The notes below the pieces were generated by a model. The model saw only the letters and a list, made by a program, of their open reading frames with translations, had not been told where the DNA came from and made no database searches. Below, piece after piece: positions 34,336 to 45,369 of a DNA stretch of 64,000 nucleotides (its first letter is position 1; every line of letters begins with the position of its first letter). The stretch comes from Larus michahellis (taxonomy: Eukaryota; Chordata; Aves; Charadriiformes; Laridae). Made by a program: the position numbers and the translations under genes. Location of the stretch: assembly GCF_964199755.1 (NCBI RefSeq), contig NC_133896.1, forward strand, positions 64,955,142-65,019,141. The letters are read 5' to 3'.

Positions 34336-34636
34336 GCATGGGGGTAACGGCCCCCGTGATAGGACACAGGGTAACAGCCTCAAACTGAAAGAGGGTTGAT
34401 TTAGATGGGATATCAGGAAGAAATTATTTACGGTAAGGGTGGTGAGGCACTGGAACAGGTTGCCCAGGGAAGCTGTCAATGCCCCATCCCTGGTAGTGTT
34501 CAAGGCCAGGCTGGATGGGGCTTTGCGCAGCCTGGTCTAGTGGGAGGTGTCCCTGCCCATGGCAGGGGGGTTGGAACTAGATGATCTGTAACGTCCCTTC
34601 CAACCTGAACCATTCTGTGATTCTGTGTGATTCTGT
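34336..34636 (+). mobile_element. CR1 LINE 3' fragment, plus orientation, inserted into an older CR1
   Basis: Plus-strand CR1 3' end (GGAACAGGTTGCCCAGGGAA, then GGAACTAGATGATCTGTAAC) ending in the octamer-type tail ATTCTGTGATTCTGTGTGA. It interrupts a minus-oriented CR1: text before it (CCCAGAACTGG) and after it (ACACAGTACTTTAGATGCGG) is continuous in ordinary CR1 copies. Confidence 0.88.
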
Positions 34637-34725
34637 GACACAGTACTTTAGATGCGGCCTCAGAAGGGCAGAGAGGGAGGATAACCTCCTTTGACCTGCT
34701 AACCAAGCTCTTTGATAGACATATT
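34637..34725 (-). mobile_element. CR1 LINE, minus orientation (right piece of the split element)
   Basis: ACACAGTACTTTAGATGCGG and the following CTCAGAAGGGCAGAGAGGG / TTTGACCTGCTAACCAAGCT text is the next reversed CR1 segment expected after the left piece. The right boundary is approximate. Confidence 0.8.
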
Positions 34726-35234
34726 TGACAGAAATACTGAGCTCTAGTCCTTGTTCCACACCAAGAGACAGTAAAAAAGCATATTTAGAACAATTACACA
34801 AACTGAAGCATTAAGTAGATAAAGCAAATGGTTTGGATTCACAGCGTAACTGCTGACCTCCATATGCCCCTACTACTACTTATGGAAGATAACTCTTCGC
34901 TCTCCCATCCTCCCCATCACTCCAGAGACATCCTCAAGCAACCAAGCAGAAGGGAAAGAAGAGGAAGAGACAATAATAGAAGAAAAAATGAATTTGAAGT
35001 GTAGGTTAAAGTTGATGGCCTTTTACACTTTTAGAAATCAGCCATATTTGTGCAAATTCTGCACTGCTGGAAGCGATCATTTAACATAACGGAAAAAGCA
35101 GGAGCTCCCCGCTTCCCCCCAGGTTCATAGTTTGACAAATGAACTTTCCCACCTCCAATAATGGAATGCAGATATTAAGGACAGTGAAGTACCGCTGCTC
35201 ACAACAAATGACAAGAAAGTTACTTCTTGATGCA
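34726..35234. other. Spacer downstream of the STMP1 3' end
   Basis: AT-rich with a GA-rich run near 34935-34990. No gene recognised. It could be extended STMP1 3'UTR if a more distal polyadenylation site is used. Confidence 0.5.
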
Positions 35235-35240
35235 TTTAAT
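35235..35240 (-). terminator. STMP1: Candidate STMP1 polyadenylation signal ATTAAA
   Basis: On the minus strand ATTAAA lies about 360 nt past the STMP1 stop codon. I saw no canonical AATAAA closer to the stop. This is a candidate only. Confidence 0.45.
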
Positions 35241-35601
35241 GTCTTTTGTAACGTTCTAAGTACTAGGGTATTACAGAGTGTGAGGTATGCATAGTAACAG
35301 GACTAACAGGGCTCCAGTTGGATCAGGTAAAAATGGGTTACAAAATATTAGGAAAAGCAGTAACGAAAAATACAAACAATCTTATCCAGTCACATATCAG
35401 CTGCAAATTCAAATCCTTAGATCCTTGAAAATCAGTCCCAGGAAAGTTCACGGCTGCTCTTTCAAAAGAAGGACATTCCATTTCTAGGAGACTAAAAATG
35501 GAGGAACCTCCCACGCCAACCCTCTACTTGATCTTTGTTGCCTCAAAGATAAATTGCATCCTTGACGCACGCACAGAGGTGACCTGGGTAACATTGCTTT
35601 C

Positions 35602-35682
35602 TTAGGACTTGTCGCTGGGAGGTTTCTTCTTAGCTTCCACATCCTTCTTAAAATCTTCGAGCTTCTTTGCAATGTTAGGAAT
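35602..35682 (-). CDS. STMP1: STMP1 exon 3 (residues 24-49 and stop)
   Basis: Encodes the soluble basic C-terminal tail IPNIAKKLEDFKKDVEAKKK plus PPSDKS and TAA at 35604-35602. The acceptor is a T-rich tract ending TTTAAAG on the minus strand. Confidence 0.95.
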   Translation of the reverse strand: MPNIAKKLEDFKKDVEAKKKPPSDKS

Positions 35683-38600
35683 CTTTAAAGACAAAACCGA
35701 AAAACAAACAAAAACCACATAAATGAACAAAAAATCCCAAGCTACATGAGCCTCGGCAGGAAAGACAATACCATAAACACAGCAAGAAATTCTATGAAGT
35801 TTAAACCGATTTCTAAAAGATAGTTCTTCCAGGATCTGTTACCTTGCACAGAGGTTAAAATCAAAGTAACATCAAGCAAATAGCAGATGAAAGCACCTCA
35901 CATGAGGCTTCAGGAAACATTTTAGATTGTTAAGTCAGCCAGTGGTGATGGGAACAGGAGGGAGGAAAAAAGATCATTTTACAGGAAATTTAGTAAGACC
36001 AGTCTGGCAAACTGCCAAAGAATAAGCCGATTTAAACACTGATGCACAGACTTTAATAATGACTTTGGGAGTGGAAATTAGATTGCACTATACTGGTCAC
36101 AAACACAGAGAAAAAAGATGTCCAAAGCAGCAAATAGGTTCAAGAAATTTATGAAGAAATCCCATCTTGCGGGAACCAAAATTCCCAACAAGGGACTTCT
36201 ACAGCATTGCAAATTGGCAACCTTTTGCGGTTTCACACTTGAATGAAAATTCAATTTACCGCTTGTGAACTTCAGAACTTCAGCTTTCTCTACCAAACAA
36301 AAGTATTTAGAGAAAGCAATCCAACAGTAAATTTTAACTTCTTTAAAAAAAAAAAAAAGCAGCAACTTTTAAGGGCAGGGAATAGATTGTCTTATGACTC
36401 CAGCTAAAACTTGGAATTGACGACATAAGATTTTACAAGCTAACTGATTAAAATGAAATGAAAGCAAAGTTCCCATGATCAGTTGTGAAAAGAATCATGG
36501 GCTTTTACTTCATATTTAACCTGACCACAGAGCAGAAGGAAAGTTAATCCAAACAGACTGCAGTTCTCTCATTGGATGGTTTGAGGCTGATAGTACAGGT
36601 AATATCATAAGTTTCTCTCTTACCTTCCCTTTCAAAGTTAAGCTCTGTTTGAGCAAACAAAATCGAAAGCCCGGCCTGTAATGCACCCGACATTTAAGCT
36701 AAAACAAGAGAAGTCTGCTGTTGTCAGCAGAACCCTCCATGTAGTTATAACTAAGCACATAGATTCCACAGCTGTGGAATTAGGACCTCATTACAGCAAG
36801 TTTTTCTTAGGTGCCATCTAAAACAAATCATCTTTGATACCAGCAATAAAATTATCATGTTATCCTGCAAGGCAGTATTATTATATTCCCAGGGAACTAT
36901 TTCCAGCAAATCAAAAGCATAAGTCCCCCTCTTGTGGCAATACTTCATTAGTGCTGCCAGACAAACACTACACCATGCTTACAATACATATTGATACACC
37001 CAAGTATGTTCTTTTGACTGCATTTTCATAACAAGGCAAAACATATATTGGAAAGAAAAATCTGCCTTTTATTAGTACTCTTACTGGAGTGACTGGACAG
37101 GAAGCATCACAAAAGTCTGCACATGAGCAAGGAGCAAAAAATAAGAATTCTTCAAGCAAGATGACTTCAATACTGAAGATGAGAGGAAAGCAAAACATAA
37201 ATGTCACTAGAGATTTGAGCATCAACAGCTTTTTTTTTTTTTAAACTAGGCTAATACAGATTGCATAAGAAAGGAAAAAAAATTATGTTAAATTTCATTG
37301 ATGACTCTAGCCTGTAAACAGCTAAGTGGCACTGCTCTTACAAAGGATTCTGCTGACTACAGAAATTAAAAAAGCTTGTATTGAAGACTCAGCTCTAAAT
37401 CTTCTTCTTCTACTTTAACTCTTACAGTGAAAAGAAATCTCTGTTCACTGCGAGACACAAGGAGAGAAAGTTCACTTTCTCTTCTTGCTATCAGAAAAGA
37501 AGGAAAGAAGACTGAAGTAGTAGTAGGTGCTGAATTTTCAAAAAAAAAAGCTGGCAAAACTTATTTTCATTACTGGTACAGAAGACAGACCTTTCAGATG
37601 CCCGGAAGGTTTTTTTAAGTAACAAACAGTGTACTGTTTGTGTACTGAATGAAGAACACTGTAAGCAGGCAGACTATCAGAGTCAGGAAAGCAGTGTTTT
37701 AGCGCCAGTACAATCTGTGAGCAGCTGCTAAACTTTTTCTGTTTCTCCTGTCTCGATCTATGTAGATGCCTGTTTACCATGCCTGTGCTCTAGGGCCCCA
37801 ACACCAGTTAAGGCTCTAAGCATTACTCTCATTAGAGAGAAGATGTCAAAGAGCTAGATGTTTTGGTTCCATTTACATTCTAGTTCATCCGCACTAAAGT
37901 CAGAATGATCTGTATTCTGTTTAAATAAAAAAAAACATCAAAATAAAGACTGAATCAGTTCTGATTGAGGGAAAACAGCCTTTTATTTTCATTTCAGAAT
38001 AGGTTTAACTCTGAGAATACAAGAATACTCACATCATAGTTCTGAGCCAGATACATCCCAACCACATTGCCAAGAGTAAAACCAAGCTAAAGAAGAAGAA
38101 AGGGAGAAAAGAACAGTTAACATTCTTCCATCAAAAGCAGATTGGTTAAAATTTAAAAAAAGGAATTTTGCAGTCATGTGAAGACTAAAGAGTTTCAATT
38201 CCATTCCTACTTAATTTCTCACCTTTCTTCCAGACAGGTGTAATTTTACCCATCTTCCTTACCAGAAAAACCTTACCATGATTTCCAAAATACAGCACAG
38301 TTGTGTTTTCAATACACATCTCCAAGACTAATTGGATCAGTCTATGATCATCTTTGCAAAATTCCTTGCGCACCCACAAAGGCAATAACTCCTATAAAAA
38401 CAAGGGAGTGAGCAGCAGGGACCTACACATCACAGAGCTCTTGGTCCAAGCCAGGAAAGCCTAAAGCAACACCCCACTAAAACGGTGCTCAATGCTGGAG
38501 AGGGATGCACATATACAAAGATATAACACAGTAACATACAGTAAAAAAAAAAGTTCACAAGCTTGAAAGTCAGAACAGAGGCTCTGACTGCAAAAAGATC

Positions 38601-41157
38601 CCAGTCTCACCTTAAAAGGTTTAAGAGTAGAGCTCCTCCATCAACTTAAACTGATGTAAACCTCCTACTTCTCTTCCGCAACAGCTAACAACTGTGCACT
38701 TTCCAGACCCCTTTGACCTCAAGAGACCAGTTTTCAGCCAAATCCACTCTGACCTAGGGGTTCCTCTAAGGCAGGAAAGCACTGTTGGTTGGAAGCAGGG
38801 CACTACCTCTTTTGACAACTGTGCAAACTTGTAATTGCTGAAGGGTGTTTGTGAAAACGCACTCGAGAAGGGGAGCGAGAGCAAAACAGAAGCGCAGTTC
38901 CTGGCCCAGACCCTGTTTGCCAGCTGAGGAAAATCCTCAAGCATAACAACATTTCTGGAGTGAAGGAAATTCCTCTCTTCAAAGACAGGTGATGAGATTT
39001 TAATTCGGCAGCTCCCCAAGATCAGAGATTTTATTTGTATTGTTACATTTCATAATAGGTACAACCTATATTATGAAGGCTCATTTGACTATTTTGGTAG
39101 GGGACACGACTAACATTGTGCCTTCAATCATTGTCAGTAGACAATCCCTCTATATGACAGCTGATGCCAGTTCTATTTAAGAAATTTGTTATTGCTTATG
39201 GTCACTGCTGTTAAAATAAGAATATTTTAAGAAAAATAAAACCACTGTCCACAATAACAACTTTGCCATCCCACTGACTAGACATCTTTTCCATGCCCAA
39301 AGCAGGATACAGTACAGCTCATCTTTCCAGTGATTCAGACTCCCTAAGCATCACTGGTGAAAAGCTAGTTATAGAAAACTAAAACTGGTTTAAAACTGTC
39401 AAATGAACCGTGACTGCAAGTTACTTCAGTATTTTCTTAAAGAGATTTTTGGTCTTAGTCTTTGTTCATTATTACTTTTTAAGGAACTTTAACAATATAA
39501 GAAAAAGTAGAGTTCTTTTTGTGAGTACTGCACAGGTTATCATTTGCTCTTGTAGTTTCAACTATCAGTTACAGAAGTACTCTGGGAGATATTAACAAAT
39601 ATTGCACGGATGTAAACGAGACTTGTGATTCCTTTTAATGCGGAGCATCGTTCTAGCAGAGGAAAATTTCCTGTATCTTTCGCACTGTCTGAGAACTAAC
39701 TTGAAAGCACAAGCCTGGTCCTTGTTTATTAGCAGTTTTCTAGGTTTTATCATAGAACGTTTCCAAAGATGGGACAACTATCATATTCTGCTGTGTGATA
39801 AGACTTATTCAGTACAGACAGTACTGACATCAGTACTCCCTTTAAGTGTACTCCTGTATTGAAAGGTCTAGCACCACATTCAATAGCAATCCACCCAGTT
39901 ACATTTACTTTTATGGTTGACAATTAAAGCAGCAGGAAACATTTCACTATTTAGACTTTGATTATGTGGCTATCAAAACATATAGCCAATTAAAATGTGC
40001 ATGTTGACTAAGGACAACAGAGCTGATGAGAGTTCAGGGTCTTCCAATATGTACCCAGCATTTCAAGTTGCATTTTAAACAAGTGTTTATTTTATGCTTA
40101 ACTCTGGATAGCAAAAATACATGGTTTGCAAGATTATCCCTTTATCTCCTTGTTACAGCCCTAAGAAGGGAAAGCACGAGTCAAATACACAAACTACACC
40201 CAAAAAGGGAAGAAACCCAGAATTAGCATATCTTTTTTCTAACTTTCAGGGGCTAATCAAGAAATCATAAGAGGTTTTCATTTAGCAACTGAAATGAAAA
40301 ACATTAGCAGCAAGCAGGAGAGTTGATAAACACAGAAACTTTGAGAGCGGCTAAGAGTATTTACTGAATGTTTTCAGTGGAGTGGACAGAGACAACAAAA
40401 GACAGCTACAGAAATGACTGAAGCTTTCATACTTGTTATTGCATTTTATTTTGAAGCTGAGATAAGAAACAGGCTTCATTTATTCATTTCATAAAAACAC
40501 GCAAGAGTCTCCCAACTTATAACAGGCTATCTCTTCTTGCTCTGTATCAACACTTGGTATGAAGCTGATTAGCCAGCTAAATAAAAGATGAAAGAATATC
40601 ACTTACTGTTTGTACTTACAGGGACATATCTGAACACAGCTAAAACCCTAGAGTAGCCTTCACATCACTAGAATGAAAAATGGGGCAACTGTTTCTATGC
40701 TTTGCTACAGCCGAAACTAACATCTTTTTTGGTCAGGCAATTTATTTCTGTACTTGGCAGTAAAAATACCAGCGTCCATTAAGCCTTTAATGAAGGGTAG
40801 CCAGGCGCTTAACTTCAGACACCCAGAAGAGTTTAGGGGAACATGCAGAAAGGAATATTAAAACGAGAAAAGTGCAAAAACGTTTAGTCTATTAATTCAG
40901 CTGCTGTTAAGGGGATATAACGAAAGGCAGTAGTGAAACATGACCCCTTGCCTTAACTTCTATATATAAAAATCTATGGCTGCAGATGGGGGGTTTCTAA
41001 AGGCGAGCAAACCGGCAAGGACCGAAGACCTCTGCTCCCACAGGAGGAGGGAGGTACATAGGCTAACACAAATGTGGACAGCAGGAGGGCATCACCATGA
41101 GCAAGCGAAATCTGCTGAACCTCCAAGGCAAATTAAGGGCAAGACTTGGGAGGAAGG

Positions 41158-41188
<31 letters not shown>

Positions 41189-41706
41189 CCCCACAACAAA
41201 ACCTGCGGGAACTTCAGAGCAGTTTTAAGGCCCCATCTCCTGGGGGAGCAGGGACAAACCCGGCCGCACACCGGGCTGGAGAAGCCCCGAAGCGACTCAA
41301 AGGCCCGGGGTGGGTCTGAGGGAAGCCGACGAAGGGAGCGGGCCTGGCGCCGCACCCACCAGGATGCTGCGCTGCCGGAGAGCCAAAACTGGGCGCAGTC
41401 ACCCCGTTTAAGCAGCTTCGAGGCCAGGGGAGGGCGAGTCACGCCACCGGGCGGGGGCACCCAGCGGGGGGCTGAGGGGGGAGGCCGCCGCCAGCTCCTC
41501 AGGTAGGGGAAGGCTGGCTGGCCGCCCGCCCGCCCGCCGGGCCCCCCAAGAGCCGCCCGCGGGGCGCGGGTGCGGGCGGGGACGGCACACAGCCGCTTTC
41601 CGCCCTTCGCCGAGGAGCGGTCCCCGCCCGCCTCGCTCCGCCCCACCCCGCCGCGAAATGGCGGCGCCGCCGGCGCCCCGCGGAGCCTTACCAAGAACTG
41701 CAGCAT
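35602..41706 (-). CDS. STMP1: Short transmembrane mitochondrial protein 1 (STMP1/C7orf73, mitolamban), 49 aa, three exons
   Basis: Micropeptide of the inner mitochondrial membrane, reported in mammals to associate with respiratory complex III. Coding exons on the minus strand: 41706-41692 (MLQFL), 38086-38033 (LGFTLGNVVGMYLAQNYD), 35682-35602 (IPNIAKKLEDFKKDVEAKKK then PPSDKS and TAA). All junctions are GT-AG in phase 0. One membrane helix (about residues 4-20) carries a glycine-zipper G7xxxG11xxxG15; a basic amphipathic Lys/Glu-rich tail follows. Residues 1-26 match what I recall of the human 47-aa protein; the tail is two residues longer (PPSDKS rather than PPSA). The ATG has G at -3. The first exon lies in a CpG island. 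Convergent with SLC13A4, as in human. Confidence 0.96.
35683..38032 (-). other. STMP1: STMP1 intron 2
   Basis: A 2.35-kb GT-AG intron on the minus strand. AT-rich, with poly-A/T runs at about 36345 and 37231. No transposon or gene recognised. Confidence 0.85.
38033..38086 (-). CDS. STMP1: STMP1 exon 2 (residues 6-23, membrane helix)
   Basis: A 54-nt exon encoding LGFTLGNVVGMYLAQNYD with a CTTTAG acceptor and GTGAGT donor on the minus strand. It holds nearly the whole transmembrane segment and the GxxxGxxxG motif. Confidence 0.97.
38087..41691 (-). other. STMP1: STMP1 intron 1
   Basis: A 3.6-kb GT-AG intron (GTAAGG donor). It has an A-rich tract at 41157-41188 and its 5' end lies in the CpG island. 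The minus-strand open frame at 38621-39019 has no recognisable homology. Confidence 0.85.
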
Positions 41707-41990
41707 GGCGCCCGCCTGCTTCCTTGCTTCCCTGCCTGCCAGGGAAGTCAGGCGGGCGGCGGCGGCTCCTCTTCCGGGTGCTGGCCCGCCCTCGCTGCCG
41801 CCCCCGCGGGGAGGGGTGCGCCCAGCACCGCCCGCCCGCGCCCCCTTGGGCGGCCCCGCGGACTGTGCCCCGCCAAACCCCCCGGAGGGACACGCTTGGG
41901 GCGGCCACTCCCGCCCGCTCTCTGGGATGAGGAACCGCGCTAAGAGCGCAACGGGCCATCTCCGAATGCCTCCCTCCCTCCGCACAGCGA
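41215..41990. promoter_or_regulatory. STMP1: CpG-island promoter of STMP1
   Basis: A sharp rise in G+C with dense CpG in an otherwise AT-rich region, covering the first exon and the start of intron 1. No TATA box. The minus strand shows an ETS/GABP-type CCGGAAG at 41777-41771, about 65 bp upstream of the ATG, and the plus strand a YY1-like AAATGGCGGC at 41656-41665 just inside intron 1. Both are common in housekeeping and nuclear-encoded mitochondrial gene promoters. Confidence 0.9.
41692..41706 (-). CDS. STMP1: STMP1 exon 1 coding part (MLQFL)
   Basis: Only 15 coding nucleotides before the GTAAGG donor. The start context is GGCGCCATGC. The 5'UTR extends to higher coordinates inside the CpG island; the start site is not determined. 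Confidence 0.95.
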
Positions 41991-42309
41991 GGCGTCTGGT
42001 GACAGCAGTCGAGCCTGCTGCTCCCGAGGGGCTGCGCAGGGTTCCCGAAATGTTAAATGAGAGTTTGGGTTTTTACAGAAGGAGTAGCTTCAAGCCGGAG
42101 CCTTCAAGGAAGGGTCAGGGGAAGCAGACACCTAGATGTGGGCAAAATCCTGTGTGATTTGGGTGTGTCCCCTGCCTCAGTGCTTGGGAAATCTCAGCCT
42201 CCCATATCGGAGAAGGCTGAAGGAAAAGTTTTCCTTCTTTTGTTTCCCAGCCTTCTCCACTCAGTGCTCATCTAGGGTGCCCATGGCCTGGTTTGGATCC
42301 CCAGCGTAG

Positions 42310-42765
42310 GAAAGACTTAGGTAAACTGGAGGAAGCTGAGCAGAGGGCCTAGAGCCGATCAGGGCTGCAGACCTCCCTGGGAGGAGAGGCTGGAGGAGCA
42401 AGACTTGTTCAGCCGTGCGGGGGGACCTACCGGCAACCCTCCAAGGCCTACCGGGGGGTACTGGTCAGGTGGAGCCAGCCTCTTCATAACTGTGCACGAT
42501 GAGAGGGTGGGAGACAGCAGGGAGAGGATGAAATGAGAGGTCTGGGATGGATTTAAGGGCAGAGTGTTTTGTCACTTTTGGGAGACAGTTGGCGCAGATT
42601 GCTCACAGAGAGTGTGCCATCTCCACCTTTGGAGGTTTTCAAGACCCAGCTGGGTTAAACCCTGAGCAACCCGTTCTAAGCTCAGAGCCGCCCCTGCCCT
42701 GAGTAGGAGATTGGACTAGGGACTTTCTAAGTCCCCCTCACACCTGAATCATCCTATGGTCTCAC
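42310..42765 (+). mobile_element. CR1 LINE 3' fragment, plus orientation
   Basis: Runs from GGAGGCTGGAGGAGCAAG-like text through CCTTTGGAGGTTTTCAAGAC to TAGGAGATTGGACTAGGGAC and CACACCTGAATCATCCTATG, the usual CR1 3' sequence without a long octamer tail. It lies about 600 bp upstream of the STMP1 start. Confidence 0.85.
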
Positions 42766-42792
42766 AAGAGCTTTCAGAAAACCTGTATTCCC

Positions 42793-42820
42793 TTTTTTCT
42801 TTTTTTCTTTTTTTTCCTTT
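42793..42820 (+). repeat. T-rich tract
   Basis: Runs of 6-8 T interrupted by single or double C. Simple low-complexity sequence adjoining a CR1 end. Confidence 0.9.
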
Positions 42821-42868
42821 TACTAGCACGATTAGAAAATGAAGAGTAGTTGTCATTCGTGAAACACT

Positions 42869-42900
42869 GAGTTTAGTTTCTTTTGAGTTTAGTTTCTTTT
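42869..42900 (+). repeat. Perfect 16-bp tandem duplication
   Basis: GAGTTTAGTTTCTTTT occurs twice head-to-tail with no mismatch. Confidence 0.95.
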
Positions 42901-45369
42901 CATGGCTACACTTAACTAATTGAGAATTGGGCAGTAGATATCAGCTGGGGAGATTTCTCCTGCAGACAATGAGTAAGAGATTGGAGACTTTATTGCAGTA
43001 TATTACAAATCTCTTTTTCACATACCATTTCAGATTAAAACAAAACGTGGCTATTGTGAAACTATTAGGCAACTCTACCCTGAAACCAAGTTAACTCAAA
43101 CTAAGCCCCTGTTCCCAGAAAGATCAGATGCTCCATCTAATAGAAAACATGTAACTCCCTGCCTTTGTGGAGCAGGTACCTTGGTGAAGTAAGGAAGTAT
43201 CTTTTACCTGTTTTAGGAAGGGAAGCACAGAAAGATACTAAGTGACTTCAGTTCTGATCCTGGTGATGCTGTAGTGAGGAGCTGGGCTTGAGATAACTTT
43301 CTCCTGAATTTCAGGCTGTCCCAAAGCTGCTGTATTGTGCTTCCCTCCCTGGGCCAGAGGAAATGGCACGCAAAGGTTTGGATGGATGTGGCACTAGAGA
43401 TAGTGTTGGCATTCCTTGCCATCTGGCGTTCCCAGGAATCTTGGAAATGAGCTTGGTTCTGAAAACAGGAAGAAAACATCTGGTGTTTTCCTAATGCTGA
43501 GGCCTTCAATACGTGTGCAGGATCAGAGTACTGAGATAATATTAGACTCCAGTGTGAGCACATCAGAAATCATAAGGAGGAAACAAGGCTTTTGGTAATA
43601 ATAATGCCTCCACAGTATCACCACAAGGAGATACGGCTTTTCCTGTTTTCTGCTCATTGAAAATGTTGTTATTATGCTTAGACTATAATGAGTACAACAT
43701 CTGTTAGACAGTCTTGACTCAACAGTACTGCATGCAGTTGTTTTCCTACATGCCATGAATTTCCTCTGTGACATTTAATGGGCAGCCAAAAATAATTTTT
43801 TCATTTAAAGTAAATCCATTCCATTTACATCAGCCAACACTGAATCATTTTGAGTTAGAGACTGTAGAGGGTGGGTATGGTGGATGGCATTTGTTATTGG
43901 AAAGAAGAGCTATACATGACAGCTACAAATGCAACAATCGTGTTTTTATAGCTGGGGAAAAAAAAAAAAAAGAAAAAAGAAACAACCATTCTTTTTTTGA
44001 GCTCCCCCAGATATGCCTCATAAGCAGGCAGCACTTACTCCAGCCTGGGTTTTGGCTGTAAGTCGGTTGAAGTGCATTTATTTGATCTTGAAGAAGAGAA
44101 GGAACCAGGAAGAGGCACACAAGACTCCCTGTCTCCACCACCACTCATGGTACTCTGGGCAATGTTCAGGGGGTGGAAGGAGTCCCTTGTGCTACATGGC
44201 ACCAGTTTTGTTTTGCCTGCTAGGGGATGAGTCTGTTACACGGCCTGTTTTTCCTTTGCTTTGCTGTTTTCATTCCCTGCTTGTCCTGCCAGAGGATGAT
44301 ACAAGTCATAATCCTTCACAGACCAGGGGCTCAAGGCTGTCTGGGTCTTGTTTCAGGTAGCTCTTGCAGCTTTTTCTCTTGTAGCTACTAGCTGTTACCA
44401 TAGAGATTGGTAACAGTGTGTGGAGAATAAGGATGGGATGAGGAGCAGTAGCCCAAATGGGTGTGCATTGACATTGTGTGGTACTGAGCTGTATGCACTC
44501 GGCTGACTGCCCCAGGAAAACTTGGTCTCAGTGAGACTGACAACTGATGTACAGCATCTTTGCTTTAGCTCCTTCCACCTTGCCATCACACACGCATGTT
44601 TTGGGAAATGGAGTCTTTCGTGTGGGAAAACAACAGGTCTGAATCCAGGAGTACGAATATCTGCAGTGTAAAGGAGAATGTAAAAGTCATGGAGCACCAG
44701 TGAGATCCCAGGAGCTACTGCATGCATTCAATCAAAACCAAAGCTGAAAAGCTGAATATCAAGTACAGTGAGTTCTTCAGTCACCTGCAGATGAGACATA
44801 CAGATAGTCTGATAATTTTGAACAATGAGTATGTGCAGGCAAGTTGTAAAGGCCACAGTAATATCCATACGTATAATGAACAACATCTTTGAAAACAGAT
44901 TGTCCCTTGTAACCAAGAATCTTGGAGAGTAAGCTACTTAAAATGAGTAAGGTTGGAAAACTCATTTTTCTAACTGAGATAGGGACAAAAAAGGTGTAAT
45001 TTTTAATACATTTACTGCTAGTGAAGACTTTCTCAATGCTATCTACTTTAGTCAGGTCCTCTACAAGTATAGTCAAGCCTGTGAGGTATGCAAAAAGCTT
45101 GTTTGTCAGGAAGTACTGGCTATTCTACATTACTCTCAATTGCCAAATCATATTTGAAAATGCATTCATGTTGATTTAACATTGTGTTTAAAATGCACGT
45201 GCAGGTATATATATACTACACTCCGTTGAAAGTGAGAATCCCTTTCTTAAAGGATAATATTTAATTTACCCTTCTTTTTTACAGTAAGTTTGCTGGTGTA
45301 TGAACATACCAGGACAAAACAGTTTTGTATGTTAGGCCCGGTAGAAAAAGAAGGGTGTTATTGCCATTA
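42901..45369. other. Intergenic, no recognised gene
   Basis: Unique-looking sequence with an A-rich run at 43958-43979. Several short open frames on both strands show no family I can name. Confidence 0.65.

Noticed and set aside
38621..39019. 132-codon minus-strand open frame within STMP1 intron 1
   Set aside because: Composition is not protein-like across its length, no family recognised, and it is not flanked by usable splice sites joining STMP1 in frame.
41092..41985. Long minus-strand open frame (297 codons) across the CpG island, with overlapping frames on both strands
   Set aside because: It is Pro/Arg/Gly/Ala-rich and open because the region is GC-rich and poor in stop codons. It overlaps the true STMP1 first exon in another frame and has no recognisable domain.
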